Shown here: in pieces, positions 52,865 to 64,000 of the stretch
Numbering within the stretch: position 1 is the first letter of the stretch
How the letters are laid out: every line of letters begins with the position of its first letter
From: Apteryx mantelli
Lineage: Eukaryota; Chordata; Aves; Apterygiformes; Apterygidae
NCBI RefSeq assembly: GCF_036417845.1
Contig: NC_090016.1
Span: 583,451-647,450, forward strand
Direction: 5' to 3'
DNA: 64,000 bases
Translations under genes and position numbers: made by a program
The notes under the pieces: model-generated
Database searches by the model: none
Told to the model about the DNA's origin: nothing
Seen by the model: the letters and a program-made list of their open reading frames with translations, nothing else

Positions 52865-55800
52865 CTGCGGGAGGCAACGCGGTGTCAGTCGCTCCCGGAC
52901 GCCTGGGCCCCTCCCGGACGCCTGGGCCCCTCCCCCGTCCCCGCGACTCACCCAGCTCGGCGGCGATGGCGGCGCGGGCCGGGCCGGAAGAAACCGCCCA
53001 GACGGCGTCCAGCACCCGGCTGCCGTTGCGGTGACAGGCCAGCGACAGGAAGTGACCCTGTAAAGGGGGGTGGGGGGGCGGGGTTAATGCAGGAAGTGAT
53101 GTCACATGCTGGAAGGCGGGGCCGAGGCGAGCAGTGACATCACCCAGGTGGGGGCAGGCGCCAAAATCGCACTGTTCCACCAGTCTTCAGGGTGGGGGTG
53201 GGGGGGTCTCGAAACCGCCCCAAACAGGGGGATTTGGCCCCAAAACTGCCCCCGACGGGGGGAATTCAGCCCCAAAACCATCCGAAATGGAGAATTTGGC
53301 CCCAAAACCGCCCCAAACAGGGGGATTTGGCCCCAAAACCATCCAAAATGGAGGATTCGGCCCCGAAACCTCCCCAGAGGGATTCAGCCCTGAAACCATC
53401 CGAAACGGAGGAATTGGCCCCAAAACCGCCCCAAACAGAGGAATTCAGCCCCCAAAACCATCCAAAATGGAGGCTTTGACCCCAAAACCGCCCCAAACGG
53501 GGGGGGGGGGGGGGATCTGGCTCTGCAACCGCCCCCCGACGGGGGGATTCGGCCCCGAAACCGTCTGAAATGGAGAATTCAGTCCTGAAACTGCCGCAAA
53601 CTGAGAAATTCAGCCCCAAAACCATCCAAAGTGGAGGAACTTGGCCCTGAAACTGTCCAAAATGGGGGGATCCGGCCCCGAAACTGCCCCAAATAGAGGA
53701 ATTCAGCCCCAAAACCATCCGAAATGGAGGATTTGGCCCCGAAACCGCCCCAAATGAAGGGATTCAGCCCCAAAAACCATCCGAAATGGAGGATTTGGCC
53801 CCAAAAATGCCCTAAATGGGGATTCGGCCCTGAAACCGCCCCAAATGGAGAATTTGGCTCCAAAACTGCCCCAGACGGGGGAATCTGGCCCTGAAAATGC
53901 CCGAAACGGAGGGATTCAGCCCCAAAACCATCCGAAACGCAGGATTCGGCCCCAAAACTGCCCCAAATGGAAGAATTCAGCCCCAAAACCATCTGAAACG
54001 GAGGATTTGGCCCCAAAACCGCCCCAAACTGCGGGGATCCCGCCCCGAAACCGCCCCAAAATGGAGAAATTCAGCCCTGAAACCATCCGAAACGGGGGGG
54101 GGGGGGATCCGGCCCGGAAACCACCCCAAATAGAGGAATTCGGCCCTGAAACCATCCAAAATGGGGGGATCCGGCCCCGAAACCGCCCCAAACGGAGGAA
54201 TTCAGCCCCAAAACTGTCCAAAATGGAGGAAATCGGCCCCGAAACCGTCCAAAATGGAGGATTCGGCCCCCAAACCACCCCAAACGGAGGAATTCAGCCC
54301 CAAAACCATCCGAAATGGAGGAAACCAGCCCCGAAAACATCCAAAACGGAGGATTCGGCACCGAAACCGTCCAAAATGGAGGAAATCAGCACCAAAACCC
54401 TCCAAAATGGAGAAATTCATCCCGAAACTGCCCCGGACGGGGGGGATTCAGCCCCAAACCCGTCCAAAACGGAGGAATTCGGCCCCAAACCCGTCCAAAA
54501 TGGGGGGATCCAGCTCCAAAACCATCTGAAACGGAAGATTCAGCCCCAAAACTGCCCCAAATAGAGGAATTCAGACCCCAAACCGTCTGAAATGGAGGAA
54601 ATCGGCCCCGAAACTGCCCCAAATGGAGAAAATCAGCCCCGAAACCATCCAAAATGGAGGAAATCGGCCCTGAAACCATCCAAAATGGGGGGATCTGGCT
54701 CCAAAACCATCTGAAACGAAGGAATTCAGCCCCAAAACCGCCCCAAACGGAGGAATTCAGCCCCGAAACCATCCAAAACGGAGGAATTCGGCCCCGAAAC
54801 CGCCCTAAATGGAGGAATTCAGCCCCAAAACCGCCCAAAATGGAGGAATTCAGCCCCGAAACCGCCCAAAATGGAGGAAATTGGCCCCGAAACCATCCAA
54901 AACGGAGGAAATCGGCCCCGAAACCGCCCCAAAACGGAGGAAATCGGCCCCGAAACCGCCCCAAACGGAAAAATTTGTCCCCGAAACTGCCCCAAACGGA
55001 GGGATTTGGCCCCGAAACCGCCCCAAACGGAGGAATCCGGCCCCGAAACCGCCCCAAACGGAGGGATTTGTCCCCGAAACCGCCCCAACCCGGGGGGATC
55101 CCGGCCCCGGAAGCGGCCCTCACCCGGAGCTTGCGCAGCAGGCGCCGGCGGCGCCGGGGGGCCACGGCGGGCGAGGCGAGCACGGCGTCCCACACGCGGC
55201 TGCCGGGGCCGCTGCGCGCCAGGGCGGCCGTCCGAAACGGGGGCGATTCAGCCCCCAAACCGTCCAAAATGGAGGATTCGGCCCCGAAACCGCCCCAAAT
55301 GGGGGGAATTCGGCCCCGAAACCGTCCACAACGGAGGAATTCAGCTCCCAAACCATCCAAAATGGAGGTTTTGGCCCCCGAAACCGCGCCAAAAGGAGAA
55401 ATTCAGCCACAAAACCGTCCAAAATGGAGGAATCCGCCCTGAAACCGCCCCAAATGGAGGGATTCGACCCCGAAACCATCCGAAATGGAGGAAATCGGCC
55501 CCGAAACTGTCCAAAATGGAGGAAATCGGCCCCGAAACCGCCCAAAATGGAGGAAATCGGCCCCGAAACCGCCCAAAATGGAGGATTTGGCACCGAAACC
55601 GTCCAAAATGGAGGAAATCGGCCCCGAAACCGTCCAAAATGGAGGATTCAGCCCTGAAACCATCCAAAACGGAGGAAATCGGCCCCGAAACCGTCCAAAA
55701 CGGAGGAAATTGGCCCCGAAACCGTCCAAAACGGAGGAAATTGGCCCCGAAACCGCCCAAAATGGAGGAAATCAGCCCCGAAACCGTCCGAAATGGAGGA

Positions 55801-58800
55801 ATTCAAACCCCAAACTGTCCAAAAGGGAGGAATCCGGCCCCGAAACCGCCCCAAACGGAGGGATTTGTCCCCGAAACCGCCCCAACCCGGGGGGATCCCG
55901 GCCCCGGAAGCGGCCCTCACCCGGAGCTTGCGCAGCAGGCGCCGGCGGCGCCGGGGGGCCACGGCGGGCGAGGCGAGCACGGCGTCCCACACGCGGCTGC
56001 CGGGGCCGCTGCGCGCCAGGGCGGCCGTCCGAAACGGGGGCGATTCAGCCCCCAAACCGTCCCAAATGGAGGATTCGGCCCCGAAACCGCCCCAAATGGG
56101 GGGAATTCGGCCCCGAAACCGTCCAAAACGGAGGAATTCAGCTCCCAAACCATCCAAAATGGAGGTTTTGGCCCCCGAAACCGCGCCAAAAGGAGAAATT
56201 CAGCCACAAAACCGTCCAAAATGGAGGAATTCAGCCCCGAAACCGTCCAAAATGGAGGAATCCGGCCCTGAAACCGTCCAAAATGGAGGAATCCGGCCCT
56301 GAAACCGTCCAAAATAGAGGAATCCGGCCCCGAAACCGTCCAAAATGGAGGAATCCGGCCCCGAAACCGTCCAAAATGGAGGATTTGTTCCCGAAACCGC
56401 CCAAAATGGAGGGATTCGGCCCCGAAATCGCCCGAAACGGAGGGATTCGGCCCCGAAATCGCCCGAAACGGAGGATTTGTTCCCGAAACCGCCCAAAATG
56501 GAGGGATTCGGCCCCGAAATCGCCCGAAACGGAGGGATTCGGCCCCGAAATCGCCCGAAACGGAGGGATTCGGCCCCGAAATCGCCCGAAACGGAGGGAT
56601 TCGGCCCCGAAACCGCCCAAAACGGAGGGATTCGGCCCCGAAACCGCCCAAAACGGAGGGATTCGGCCCCGAAACCGTCCAAAACGGAGGGATTCAGCCC
56701 CGAAACCGTCCAAAATGGAGGAAATCGGCACCGAAAACCGCCCCAAATGGAGGAAATCGGCACCGAAACCATCCAAAATGGAGGAAATCGGCACCGAAAC
56801 CATCCAAAATGGAGGAATTCAGCCCCGAAACCGTCCAAAATGGAGGAAATCGGCCCTAAAAACGTCCAAAGTGTAGGAAATAGGCCCCAAAACCGTCCGA
56901 AATGGAGGATTTGTCCCCGAAAACCGTCCAAAATGGAGGGATCCGGCCCCGAAACCATCCAAAACGGAGGGATTTGTCCCCGAAACCGCCCCAAACGGAG
57001 GGATTTGTCCCCGAAACCGCCCCGAACGGAGGGATTTGTCCCCGAAACCGCCCCAAACGGAGGAATTCGGCCCCCAAACCGTCCAAAATGGAGGAATCCA
57101 GCCCCGAAACCGTCCAAAACGGAGGAAATCGGCCCCGAAACCGCCCCAAACGGAGGAATCCGGCCCCAAAACCGCCCCAAGCCGGGGGGATCCCGGCCCC
57201 GGAAGCGGCCCTCACCCGGAGCTTGCGCAGCAGGCGCCGGCGGCGCCGGGGGGCCACGGCGGGCGAGGCGAGCACGGCGTCCCACACGCGGCTGCCGGGG
57301 CCGCTGCGCGCCAGGGCGGCCGTCCGAAACGGGGGCGATTCAGCCCCCAAACCGTCCAAAATGGAGGATTCGGCCCCGAAACCGCCCCAAATGGGGGGAG
57401 TTCGGCCCCGAAACCGTCCACAACGGAGGAATTCAGCTCCCAAACCATCCAAAATGGAGGTTTTGGCCCCCGGAACCGCGCCAAAAGGAGAAATTCAGCC
57501 ACAAAACCGTCCAAAATGGAGGAATCCGGCCCCGAAACCGTCCAAAATGGAGGAAATCAGCCCCGAAACCGTCCAAAATGGAGGAAATCAGCCCGAAACC
57601 GTCCAAAATGGAGGAAATCAGCCCCGAAACCGTCCAAAATGGAGGAATTTGGCCCCGAAACTGTCCAAAATGGAGGAATTCAGCCCCGAAACCATCCAAA
57701 ACAGAGGAATTCGGCCCCAAAAGTGTCCAAAATGGAGGAATTCAGCCCCGAAACCGTCCAAAATGGAGGAATCCGGCCCCGAAACCGTCCAAAACGGAGG
57801 AAATCGGCACCAAAACCCTCCAAAATGGAGAAATTCAGCCCCGAAACTGCCCCGAACGGGGGGGATTCAGCCCCAAAACCGTCCAAAATGGAGGAAATCG
57901 GCCCTAAAACCATCCAAAACGGAGGAAATCGGCCCCGAAACCGCCCCAAACGGAGAGATTTGTCCCGAAACCGCCCCAACCCGGGGGGATCCCGGCCCCG
58001 GAAGCGGCCCTCACCCGGAGCTTGCGCAGCAGGCGCCGGCGGCGCCGGGGGGCCACGGCGGGCGAGGCGAGCACGGCGTCCCACACGCGGCTGCCGGGGC
58101 CGCTGCGCGCCAGGGCGGCCGTCCGAAACGGGGGCGATTCAGCCCCCAAACCGTCCAAAATGGAGGATTTCGGCCCCGAAACCGCCCCAAATGGGGGGAA
58201 TTCGGCCCCGAAACCGTCCACAACGGAGGAATTCAGCTCCCAAACCATCCAAAATGGAGGTTTTGGCCCCCGGAACCGCGCCAAAAGGAGAAATTCAGCC
58301 ACAAAACCGCCCAAAATGGAGGAATCCGGCCCTGAAACCGCCCCAAACGGAGGAATTCGGCCCCCAAACCGTCCAAAATGGAGGAATCCGGCCCTGAAAC
58401 CATCCAAAATGGAGGAAATCGGCACCGAAACCATCCAAAATGGAGGAATTCAGCCCCGAAACCGTCCAAAATGGAGGAAATCGGCCCTAAAAACGTCCAA
58501 AGTGTAGGAAATAGGCCCCAAAACCGTCCGAAATGGAGGATTTGTCCCCGAAACCGCCCAAAATGGAGGGATTCGGCCCTGAAACCGTCCAAAATGGAGG
58601 AAATCAGCCCCGAAACCGTCCAAAACGGAGGAATTCGGCCCCCAAACCGTCCAAAACGGAGGAATTCGGCCCCCAAACCGCCCCAAACGGAGGGATTTGT
58701 CCCCGAAACCGCCCCAACCCGGGGGGATCCCGGCCCCGGAAGCGGCCCTCACCCGGAGCTTGCGCAGCAGGCGCCGGCGGCGCCGGGGGGCCACGGCGGG

Positions 58801-61800
58801 CGAGGCGAGCACGGCGTCCCACACGCGGCTGCCGGGGCCGCTGCGCGCCAGGGCGGCCGTCCGAAACGGGGGCGATTCAGCCCCCAAACCGTCCAAAACG
58901 GAGGATTCGGCCCCGAAACCGCCCCAAATGGGGGGAATTCGGCCCCGAAACCGTCCACAACGGAGGAATTCAGCTCCCAAACCATCCAAAATGGAGGTTT
59001 TGGCCCCCGAAACCGCGCCAAAAGGAGAAATTCAGCCACAAAACCGTCCAAAATGGAGGAATCCGCCCCGAAACCGCCCCAAATGGAGGGATTCGGCCCC
59101 GAAACCGTCCAAAACGGAGGAAACCGGCCCCGAAACTGCCCCGGACGGGGGGGATTCGGCCCCGAAACCGTCCGAAACGGAGGGATTCGGCCCCGAAACC
59201 GTCCAAAACGGAGGAAATCGGCACCAAAACCCTCCAAAATGGAGAAATTCAGCCCCGAAACTGCCCCGAACGGGGGGGATTCAGCCCCAAAACCATCCAA
59301 AATGGAGGAAATTGGCCCTAAAACCATCCAAAATGGAGGAATTTGGCCCTAAAACCATCCAAAATGGAGGAATTCGGCCCCGAAACCGCCCCAAACGGAG
59401 GAATCCGGCCCTGAAACCGCCCCAAACGGAGGAATCCGGCCCCCAAACCGTCCAAAATGGAGGAATCCGGCCCCGAAACCGTCCAAAATGGAGGAATCCG
59501 GCCCCGAAACCGTCCAAAACGGAGGAATCCGGCCCGAAACCGTCCAAAACGGAGGAATCCGGCCCCGAAACCGTCCAAAACGGAGGAATCCGGCCCCGAA
59601 ACCGTCCAAAACGGAGGAATCCGGCCCCGAAACCGTCCAAAATGGAGGATTTAGCACCGAAACCGTCCAAAACGGAGGGATTCGGCCCCGAAACCGTCCC
59701 AAAATGGAGGAATTCGGCCCCAAAACCGTCCAAAATGGAGGAATTCGGCCCCCAAACCGCCCAAAACGGAGGAAACCGGCCCCGAAACCGCCCCAAACGG
59801 AGGGATTTGTCCCCGAAACCGCCCCAACCCGGGGGGATCCCGGCCCCGGAAGCGGCCCTCACCCGGAGCTTGCGCAGCAGGCGCCGGCGGCGCCGGGGGG
59901 CCACGGCGGGCGAGGCGAGCACGGCGTCCCACACGCGGCTGCCGGGGCCGCTGCGCGCCAGGGCGGGCCGTCCGAAACGGGGGCGATTCAGCCCCCAAAC
60001 CGTCCAAAATGGAGGATTCGGCCCCGAAACCGCCCCAAATGGGGGGAGTTCGGCCCCGAAACCGTCCACAACGGAGGAATTCAGCTCCCAAACCATCCAA
60101 AATGGAGGTTTTGGCCCCCGGAACCGCGCCAAAAGGAGAAATTCAGCCACAAAACCGGCCAAAATGGAGGAATCCGGCCCTGAAACCGCCCAAAATGGAG
60201 GAAATCGGCCCCGAAACCGCCCCAAACGGAGGAATTTGGCCCCGAAACCGCCCCAAACGGAGGAAATCGGCCCCCAAACCGTCCAAAATGGAGGAATCCG
60301 GCCCTGAAACCGCCCAAAATGGAGGAAATCGGCCCCGAAACCGCCCAAACTGGAGGAAATCGGCCCCGAAACCGCCCCAAATGGGGGGAATTCGGCCCCG
60401 AAACCGTCCACAACGGAGGAATTCAGCTCCCAAACCATCCAAAATGGAGGTTTTGGCCCCCGAAACCGCGCCAAAAGGAGAAATTCAGCCACAAAACCGT
60501 CCAAAATGGAGGAATCCGGCCCTGAAACCGCCCCAAACGGAGGGATTCGGCCCCGAAACCGCCCCAAATGGAGGAAACCGACCCCGAAACCATCCGAAAT
60601 GGAGGAATTCGGCCCCCAAACTGTCCAAAATGGAGGATTTGTCCCCGAAAACCGTCCAAAATGGAGGAATCTGGCCCCGAAACTATCCAAAATGGAGGAA
60701 ATCGGCCCCGAAACCGCCCAAAATGGAGGAATCCGGCCCTGAAACCGCCCCAAATGGAGGGATTCGGCCCCGAAACCGCCCCAAATGGAGGAAATCGGCC
60801 CCAAACCGTCCAAAATGGAGGAAATGTCCCCGAAACCGTCCAAAATGGAGGAATTTGGCCCCGAAACCGTCCAAAATGGAGGAAATCGGCCCCGAAAGTG
60901 TCCAAAATGGAGGAATTCGGCCCCGAAACCATCCAAAACAGAGGAATTCGGCCCCAAAAGTGTCCAAAATGGAGGAATTCAGCCCCGAAACCGTCCAAAA
61001 TGGAGGAATCTGGCCCCAAAACCGTCCAAAATTGAGGAATCTGGCCCCAAAACCGTCCAAAATTGAGGAATCTGGCCCCAAAACCGTCCAAAACGGAGGA
61101 ACGGCCCCGAAACTGCCCCGGACGGGGGGGATTCAGCCCCAAAACCATCCAAAATAGAGGAAATCGGCCCCGAAACCATCCAAAATGGAGGAAATCGGCC
61201 CCGAAACCATCCAAAATGGAGGGATTCGGCCCTGAAACCATCCAAAATGGAGGAAATCAGCCCCGAAACCCTCCAAAACGGAGGAAATCGGCCCCGAAAC
61301 CGCCCCAAACGGAGGGATTTGGCCCCGAAACCGCCCCAACCCGGGGGGATCCCGGCCCCGGAAGCGGCCCTCACCCGGAGCTTGCGCAGCAGGCGCCGGC
61401 GGCGCCGGGGGGCCACGGCGGGCGAGGCGAGCACGGCGTCCCACACGCGGCTGCCGGGGCCGCTGCGCGCCAGGGCGGCCGTCCGAAACGGGGGCGATTC
61501 AGCCCCCAAACCGTCCAAAATGGAGGATTCGGCCCCGAAACCGCCCCAAATGGGGGGAATTCGGCCCCGAAACCGTCCACAACGGAGGAATTCAGCTCCC
61601 AAACCGCCCAAAATGGAGGTTTTGGCCCCCGGAACCGCGCCAAAAGGAGAAATTCAGCCACAAAACCGGCCAAAATGGAGGAATCCGGCCCCCAAACCGT
61701 CCAAAATGGAGGAATCCGGCCCCCAAACCGTCCAAAATGAGGAATCCGGCCCCAAACCGTCCAAAAATGGAGGAATCCGGCCCCGAACCGTCCAAAATGA

Positions 61801-63281
61801 GGAATCCGGCCCCGAAACCGTCCAAAATGGAGGAATCCGGCCCCGAAACCGTCCAAAATGGAGGAATCCGGCCCCGAAACCGTCCAAAATGGAGGAATCC
61901 GGCCCCGAAACCGTCTAAAATGGAGGAAATCGGCCCCGAAACCCTCCAAAATGGAGGAAATCGGCCCCGAAACCCTCCAAAATGGAGGAAATCGGCCCGA
62001 AACCCTCCAAAATGGAGGAATTCGGCCCCGAAACCGCCCCAAATGGGGGGAGTTCGGCCCCGAAACCGTCCACAACGGAGGAATTCAGCTCCCAAACCAT
62101 CCAAAATGGAGGTTTTGGCCCCCGAAACCGCGCCAAAAGGAGAAATTCAGCCCCAAAACCGTCCAAAATGGAGGAAATCGGCCCCAAAACTGCCCCGGAC
62201 AGGGGGATTCAGCCCCGAAACCGTCCAAAATGGAGGAATCCGGCCCCGAAACCGTCCAAAATGGAGGAATTCAGCCCCGAAACCGTCCAAAATGGAGGAA
62301 ATCGGCCCTAAAAACGTCCAAAGTGTAGGAAATAGGCCCCAAAACCGTCCGAAATGGAGGATTTGTCCCCGAAACCGCCCAAAATGGAGGGATTCGGCCC
62401 CGAAACCGTCCAAAATGGAGGAAATCAGCCCCGAAACCGTCCAAAACGGAGGAATTCGGCCCTGAAACCGCCCCAAACGGAGGGATTCGGCCCCGAAACC
62501 GCCCCAACCCGGGGGGATCCCGGCCCCGGAAGCGGCCCTCACCCGGAGCTTGCGCAGCAGGCGCCGGCGGCGCCGGGGGGCCACGGCGGGCGAGGCGAGC
62601 ACGGCGTCCCACACGCGGCTGCCGGGGCCGCTGCGCGCCAGGGCGGCCGTCCGAAACGGGGGCGATTCAGCCCCCAAACCGTCCAAAATGGAGGATCCGG
62701 CCCCGAAACCGCCCCAAATGGGGGGAATTCGGCCCCGAAACCGTCCACAACGGAGGAATTCAGCTCCCAAACCATCCAAAATGGAGGTTTTGGCCCCCGA
62801 AACCGCGCCAAAAGGAGAAATTCAGCCACAAAACCGTCCAAAATGGAGGAATCCGGCCCTGAAACCGCCCCAAAGGGAGGAATCCGGCCCGAAACCGTCC
62901 AAAATGGAGGAAATCAGCCCCGAAACCGTCCGAAATGGAGGAATTCAAACCCCAAACTGTCCAAAACGGAGGAATCCGGCCCCGAAACCGCCCCAAACGG
63001 AGGGATTCGGCCCCGAAACCGCCCCAACCCGGGGGGATCCCGGCCCCGGAAGCGGCCCTCACCCGGAGCTTGCGCAGCAGGCGCCGGCGGCGCCGGGGGG
63101 CCACGGCGGGCGAGGCGAGCACGGCGTCCCACACGCGGCTGCCGGGGCCGCTGCGCGCCAGGGCGGCCAGGGCCGGGGGGGGCAACGCTTGCAGCCCCCC
63201 CAAAACGGCCGCCGGCGCCTCGAAGTGCAGCAGGTGCTGCAGCAGCAGGGAGCCCTGCAGGGTCACCGCGTCCAGCGAGGC
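52707..63281 (-). CDS. NOP9: NOP9 nucleolar protein (Pumilio-like), 3' part
   Basis: NOP9 is a Pumilio-repeat RNA-binding protein needed for early 40S (ITS1/18S) processing in the nucleolus. Exons in transcript order (minus strand): 63063-63281, 52952-53057, 52707-52864; upstream exons lie beyond 64000. Encoded segments: ASLDAVTLQGSLLLQHLLHF, then LARSGPGSRVWDAVLASPAV and RRRRRLLRKLR; GHFLSLACHRNGSRVLDAVW and ARAAIAAELG; AQREALRRDPHGRGVAWALA, LDLFARRPRDWQRLQ and RRALLADILED before TGA. They align with the last Pumilio repeats of human NOP9 ([51 protein letters not shown]). All junction phases agree. The 10-kb intron between the first two exons holds eight partial copies of the upstream exon. 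Confidence 0.87.
52952..53057 (-). CDS. NOP9: NOP9 penultimate coding exon
   Basis: GHFLSLACHRNGSRVLDAVW, AVSSGPARAAIAAEL and a split glycine. NGSRVLDAV is the RNA-contact helix of a Pumilio repeat. Acceptor CTTTACAG, donor CTGG|GTGAGT (minus strand). Confidence 0.9.
55124..55229 (-). pseudogene. NOP9 exon fragment copy 1
   Basis: 106 bases identical or almost so to the 3' end of the exon at 63063-63281 (AALARSGPGSRVWDAVLASP onwards), with donor CGG|GTGAGG and flanking intron. No acceptor on its 5' side; sequence passes directly into repeat. Confidence 0.9.
55921..56026 (-). pseudogene. NOP9 exon fragment copy 2
   Basis: Same 106-base fragment and donor, 797 bases from copy 1. Confidence 0.9.
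57216..57321 (-). pseudogene. NOP9 exon fragment copy 3
   Basis: Same fragment and donor, 1295 bases from copy 2; the upstream flank reads CCCCAAGCCGGGGGG (one change). Confidence 0.9.
58015..58120 (-). pseudogene. NOP9 exon fragment copy 4
   Basis: Same fragment and donor, 799 bases from copy 3, nearly the same spacing as copies 1-2. Confidence 0.9.
58753..58858 (-). pseudogene. NOP9 exon fragment copy 5
   Basis: Same fragment and donor, 738 bases from copy 4. Confidence 0.9.
59873..59979 (-). pseudogene. NOP9 exon fragment copy 6
   Basis: Same fragment with one extra G at its truncated end (GGGCGGGCC), 1120 bases from copy 5. Confidence 0.9.
61375..61480 (-). pseudogene. NOP9 exon fragment copy 7
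   Basis: Same fragment and donor, 1502 bases from copy 6; an extra leader without exon fragment lies between them. Confidence 0.9.
62543..62648 (-). pseudogene. NOP9 exon fragment copy 8
   Basis: Same fragment and donor, 1168 bases from copy 7 and 520 bases from the intact exon. Confidence 0.9.
63063..63281 (-). CDS. NOP9: NOP9 antepenultimate coding exon (intact parent)
   Basis: 73 codons: ASLDAVTLQGSLLLQHLLHF, EAPAAVLGGLQALPPPALAA, LARSGPGSRVWDAVLASPAV, APRRRRRLLRKLR. Acceptor CGCCAG and donor CGG|GTGAGG on the minus strand, phase 0 at both ends. It is the only member of the series with the 5' half and an acceptor. Confidence 0.9.
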
Positions 63282-63289
63282 CTGGCGGG

Positions 63290-64000
63290 GGGCAAAAAGG
63301 GGGGTGGGGGGGGGTAAAAAGGGGGTTGGGGGGGCAGTTGAGGGGGTCGGGGGGCAGTTGGCGCCCCCAAAACCCCCTCTCGGGGCAGCTTGAAGCGGGT
63401 GGGGGGGCGCGAAGAGGGCGAATGGGGGGCAGTTGAGGGGATCAGGGGGGCAGCTGAGGGGGTTGGGGGGGCAATAGAGGGGATAAGGGGGCAGTTGAGG
63501 GGGTTGGGGGGGCAACTGAGCAGGTTGGGGGGCAGTTGAGGGGGTTGGGGGGCAGTTGAGGGGGTTGGGGGGCAGTTGGCGCCCCCAAAACCCCCCTCGG
63601 GGCAGCTTGAAGCGGGTGGGGGGGCGTGAAGAGGGCGAATGGGGGGCAGTTGAGGAGATCGGGGGCAATTGAGCGGGTCAGGGGGGCAGTTGAGGGGGTC
63701 GGGGGGCAATTAGCACCACTAAAACCCCCCCTTGGGGCAGCTTGAAGCGGGTGGGGGGGTGCGAAGAGGGCGAATGGGGGGCAGTTGAGGGGATCGGGGG
63801 GGCAGCTGAGGGGGTTGGGGGGGCAATAGAGGGGATAAGGGGGCAGTTGAGGGGGTTGGGGGGGCAACTGAGCAGGTTGGGGGGCAGTTGAGGGGATTGG
63901 GGGGGCAATTGGCGCCCCCAAAACCCCCCTCGGGGCAGCTTGAAGCAGGTGGGGGGGCGCAAAGAGGGCGAATGGGGGGCAGTTGAGGGGATCGGGGGGA
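63290..64000. repeat. GGGGGGCAGTTGAGGGGGTT array, NOP9 intron
   Basis: Units of 20-26 bases in higher-order blocks of about 200-350 bases marked by GCCCCCAAAACCCCCCTCGG, GCAGCTTGAAGCGGGTGG and GAAGAGGGCGAATGG (near 63362, 63571, 63708, 63913). The array continues past the window end. I see no coding exon in it. Confidence 0.85.

Larger units (their letters stand above)
53180..63056 (-). repeat. 31-bp minisatellite with higher-order units carrying NOP9 exon fragments
   Basis: Basic unit AAAATGGAGGAATTCGGCCC followed by CGAAACCGTCC (31 bases), about 250 copies. From 55.1 kb on, a higher-order block appears: exon fragment (106 bases), a nearly constant leader of about 190 bases (begins GTCCGAAACGGGGGCGATTC; includes CCACAACGGAGG and GCGCCAAAAGGAG), a variable run of 31-mers, then CCCCAACCCGGGGGGATCC before the next fragment. 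A leader-only copy lies at 60365-60495 and another at 62035-62150. Confidence 0.92.

Noticed and set aside
55485-60307. Lys/Pro-rich reading frames of about 460-540 codons (PKPSKMEE...)
   Set aside because: Frames of the 31-bp NOP9 intron repeat on the strand opposite to NOP9; no domain, and open in parallel frames.
63360-63960. Possible NOP9 exon fragments in the repeat CAGCTTGAAGCGGGTGG (minus-strand TRFKLPRG)
   Set aside because: No donor or acceptor next to it and no convincing match to NOP9; the flanking blocks are plain minisatellite.

Overview
The window reads as a very GC-rich avian (bird) genomic segment, most likely from one of the smallest 'dot' microchromosomes. A CR1 LINE 3' tail (about 21881-21959) points to a sauropsid, probably a bird. 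The genes are vertebrate, compact and rich in Gly/Ala/Arg/Pro codons. About 93 percent of the window is intronic or intergenic tandem repeat. The long open reading frames made by those repeats are artefacts; the real coding sequence sits in short exons that I placed by protein homology plus splice signals.

Layout: (1) the last exon of NOP10 (+, 268-408). (2) A complete SLC12A6 gene (K-Cl cotransporter KCC3; +; promoter near 1.5 kb; 24 coding exons between 4001 and 38431; the joined frame is 3312 nt, divisible by 3, 1103 residues). (3) EMC4 (-, 40348-42757), tail to tail with SLC12A6. (4) CIDEB (+, 43293-51697), head to head with EMC4 across a CpG-island promoter. (5) The 3' part of NOP9 (-, 52707-63281, continuing beyond the window), tail to tail with CIDEB. 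NOP10-SLC12A6-EMC4 keeps the gene order and orientation I recall from human 15q14, and CIDEB-NOP9 those of human 14q12, so the EMC4/CIDEB promoter is a junction of two synteny blocks.

The main new observation is a recurring process I call exon-edge amplification. In three unrelated genes, an exon boundary with its splice site has been captured in an intronic tandem array and multiplied. The 5' edge and acceptor of SLC12A6 exon 8 recur as about 21 decayed copies (9.7-12.7 kb). The 3' edge and donor of CIDEB exon 3 recur as five near-identical copies plus short relics (47.4-50.1 kb). The 3' edge and donor of a NOP9 exon recur as eight near-identical 106-base copies over about 7.5 kb (55.1-62.6 kb). 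In each case the intact exon lies at one end of its array.

Other points. Two SLC12A6 introns look minor-spliceosome (U12) type, with near-perfect branch sites but a GC instead of GT at the donor. One 20-bp minisatellite family recurs at more than ten loci and supplies splice-site flanks for several exons. Several arrays multiply transcription-factor-like motifs (YY1, E-box, DR4, E2F/RFX/NF-Y). EMC4, CIDEB and perhaps SLC12A6 exon 10 carry single-base indels relative to their families, which may be consensus errors in GC homopolymers or real decay. KCC3 has substitutions at residues expected to bind potassium.
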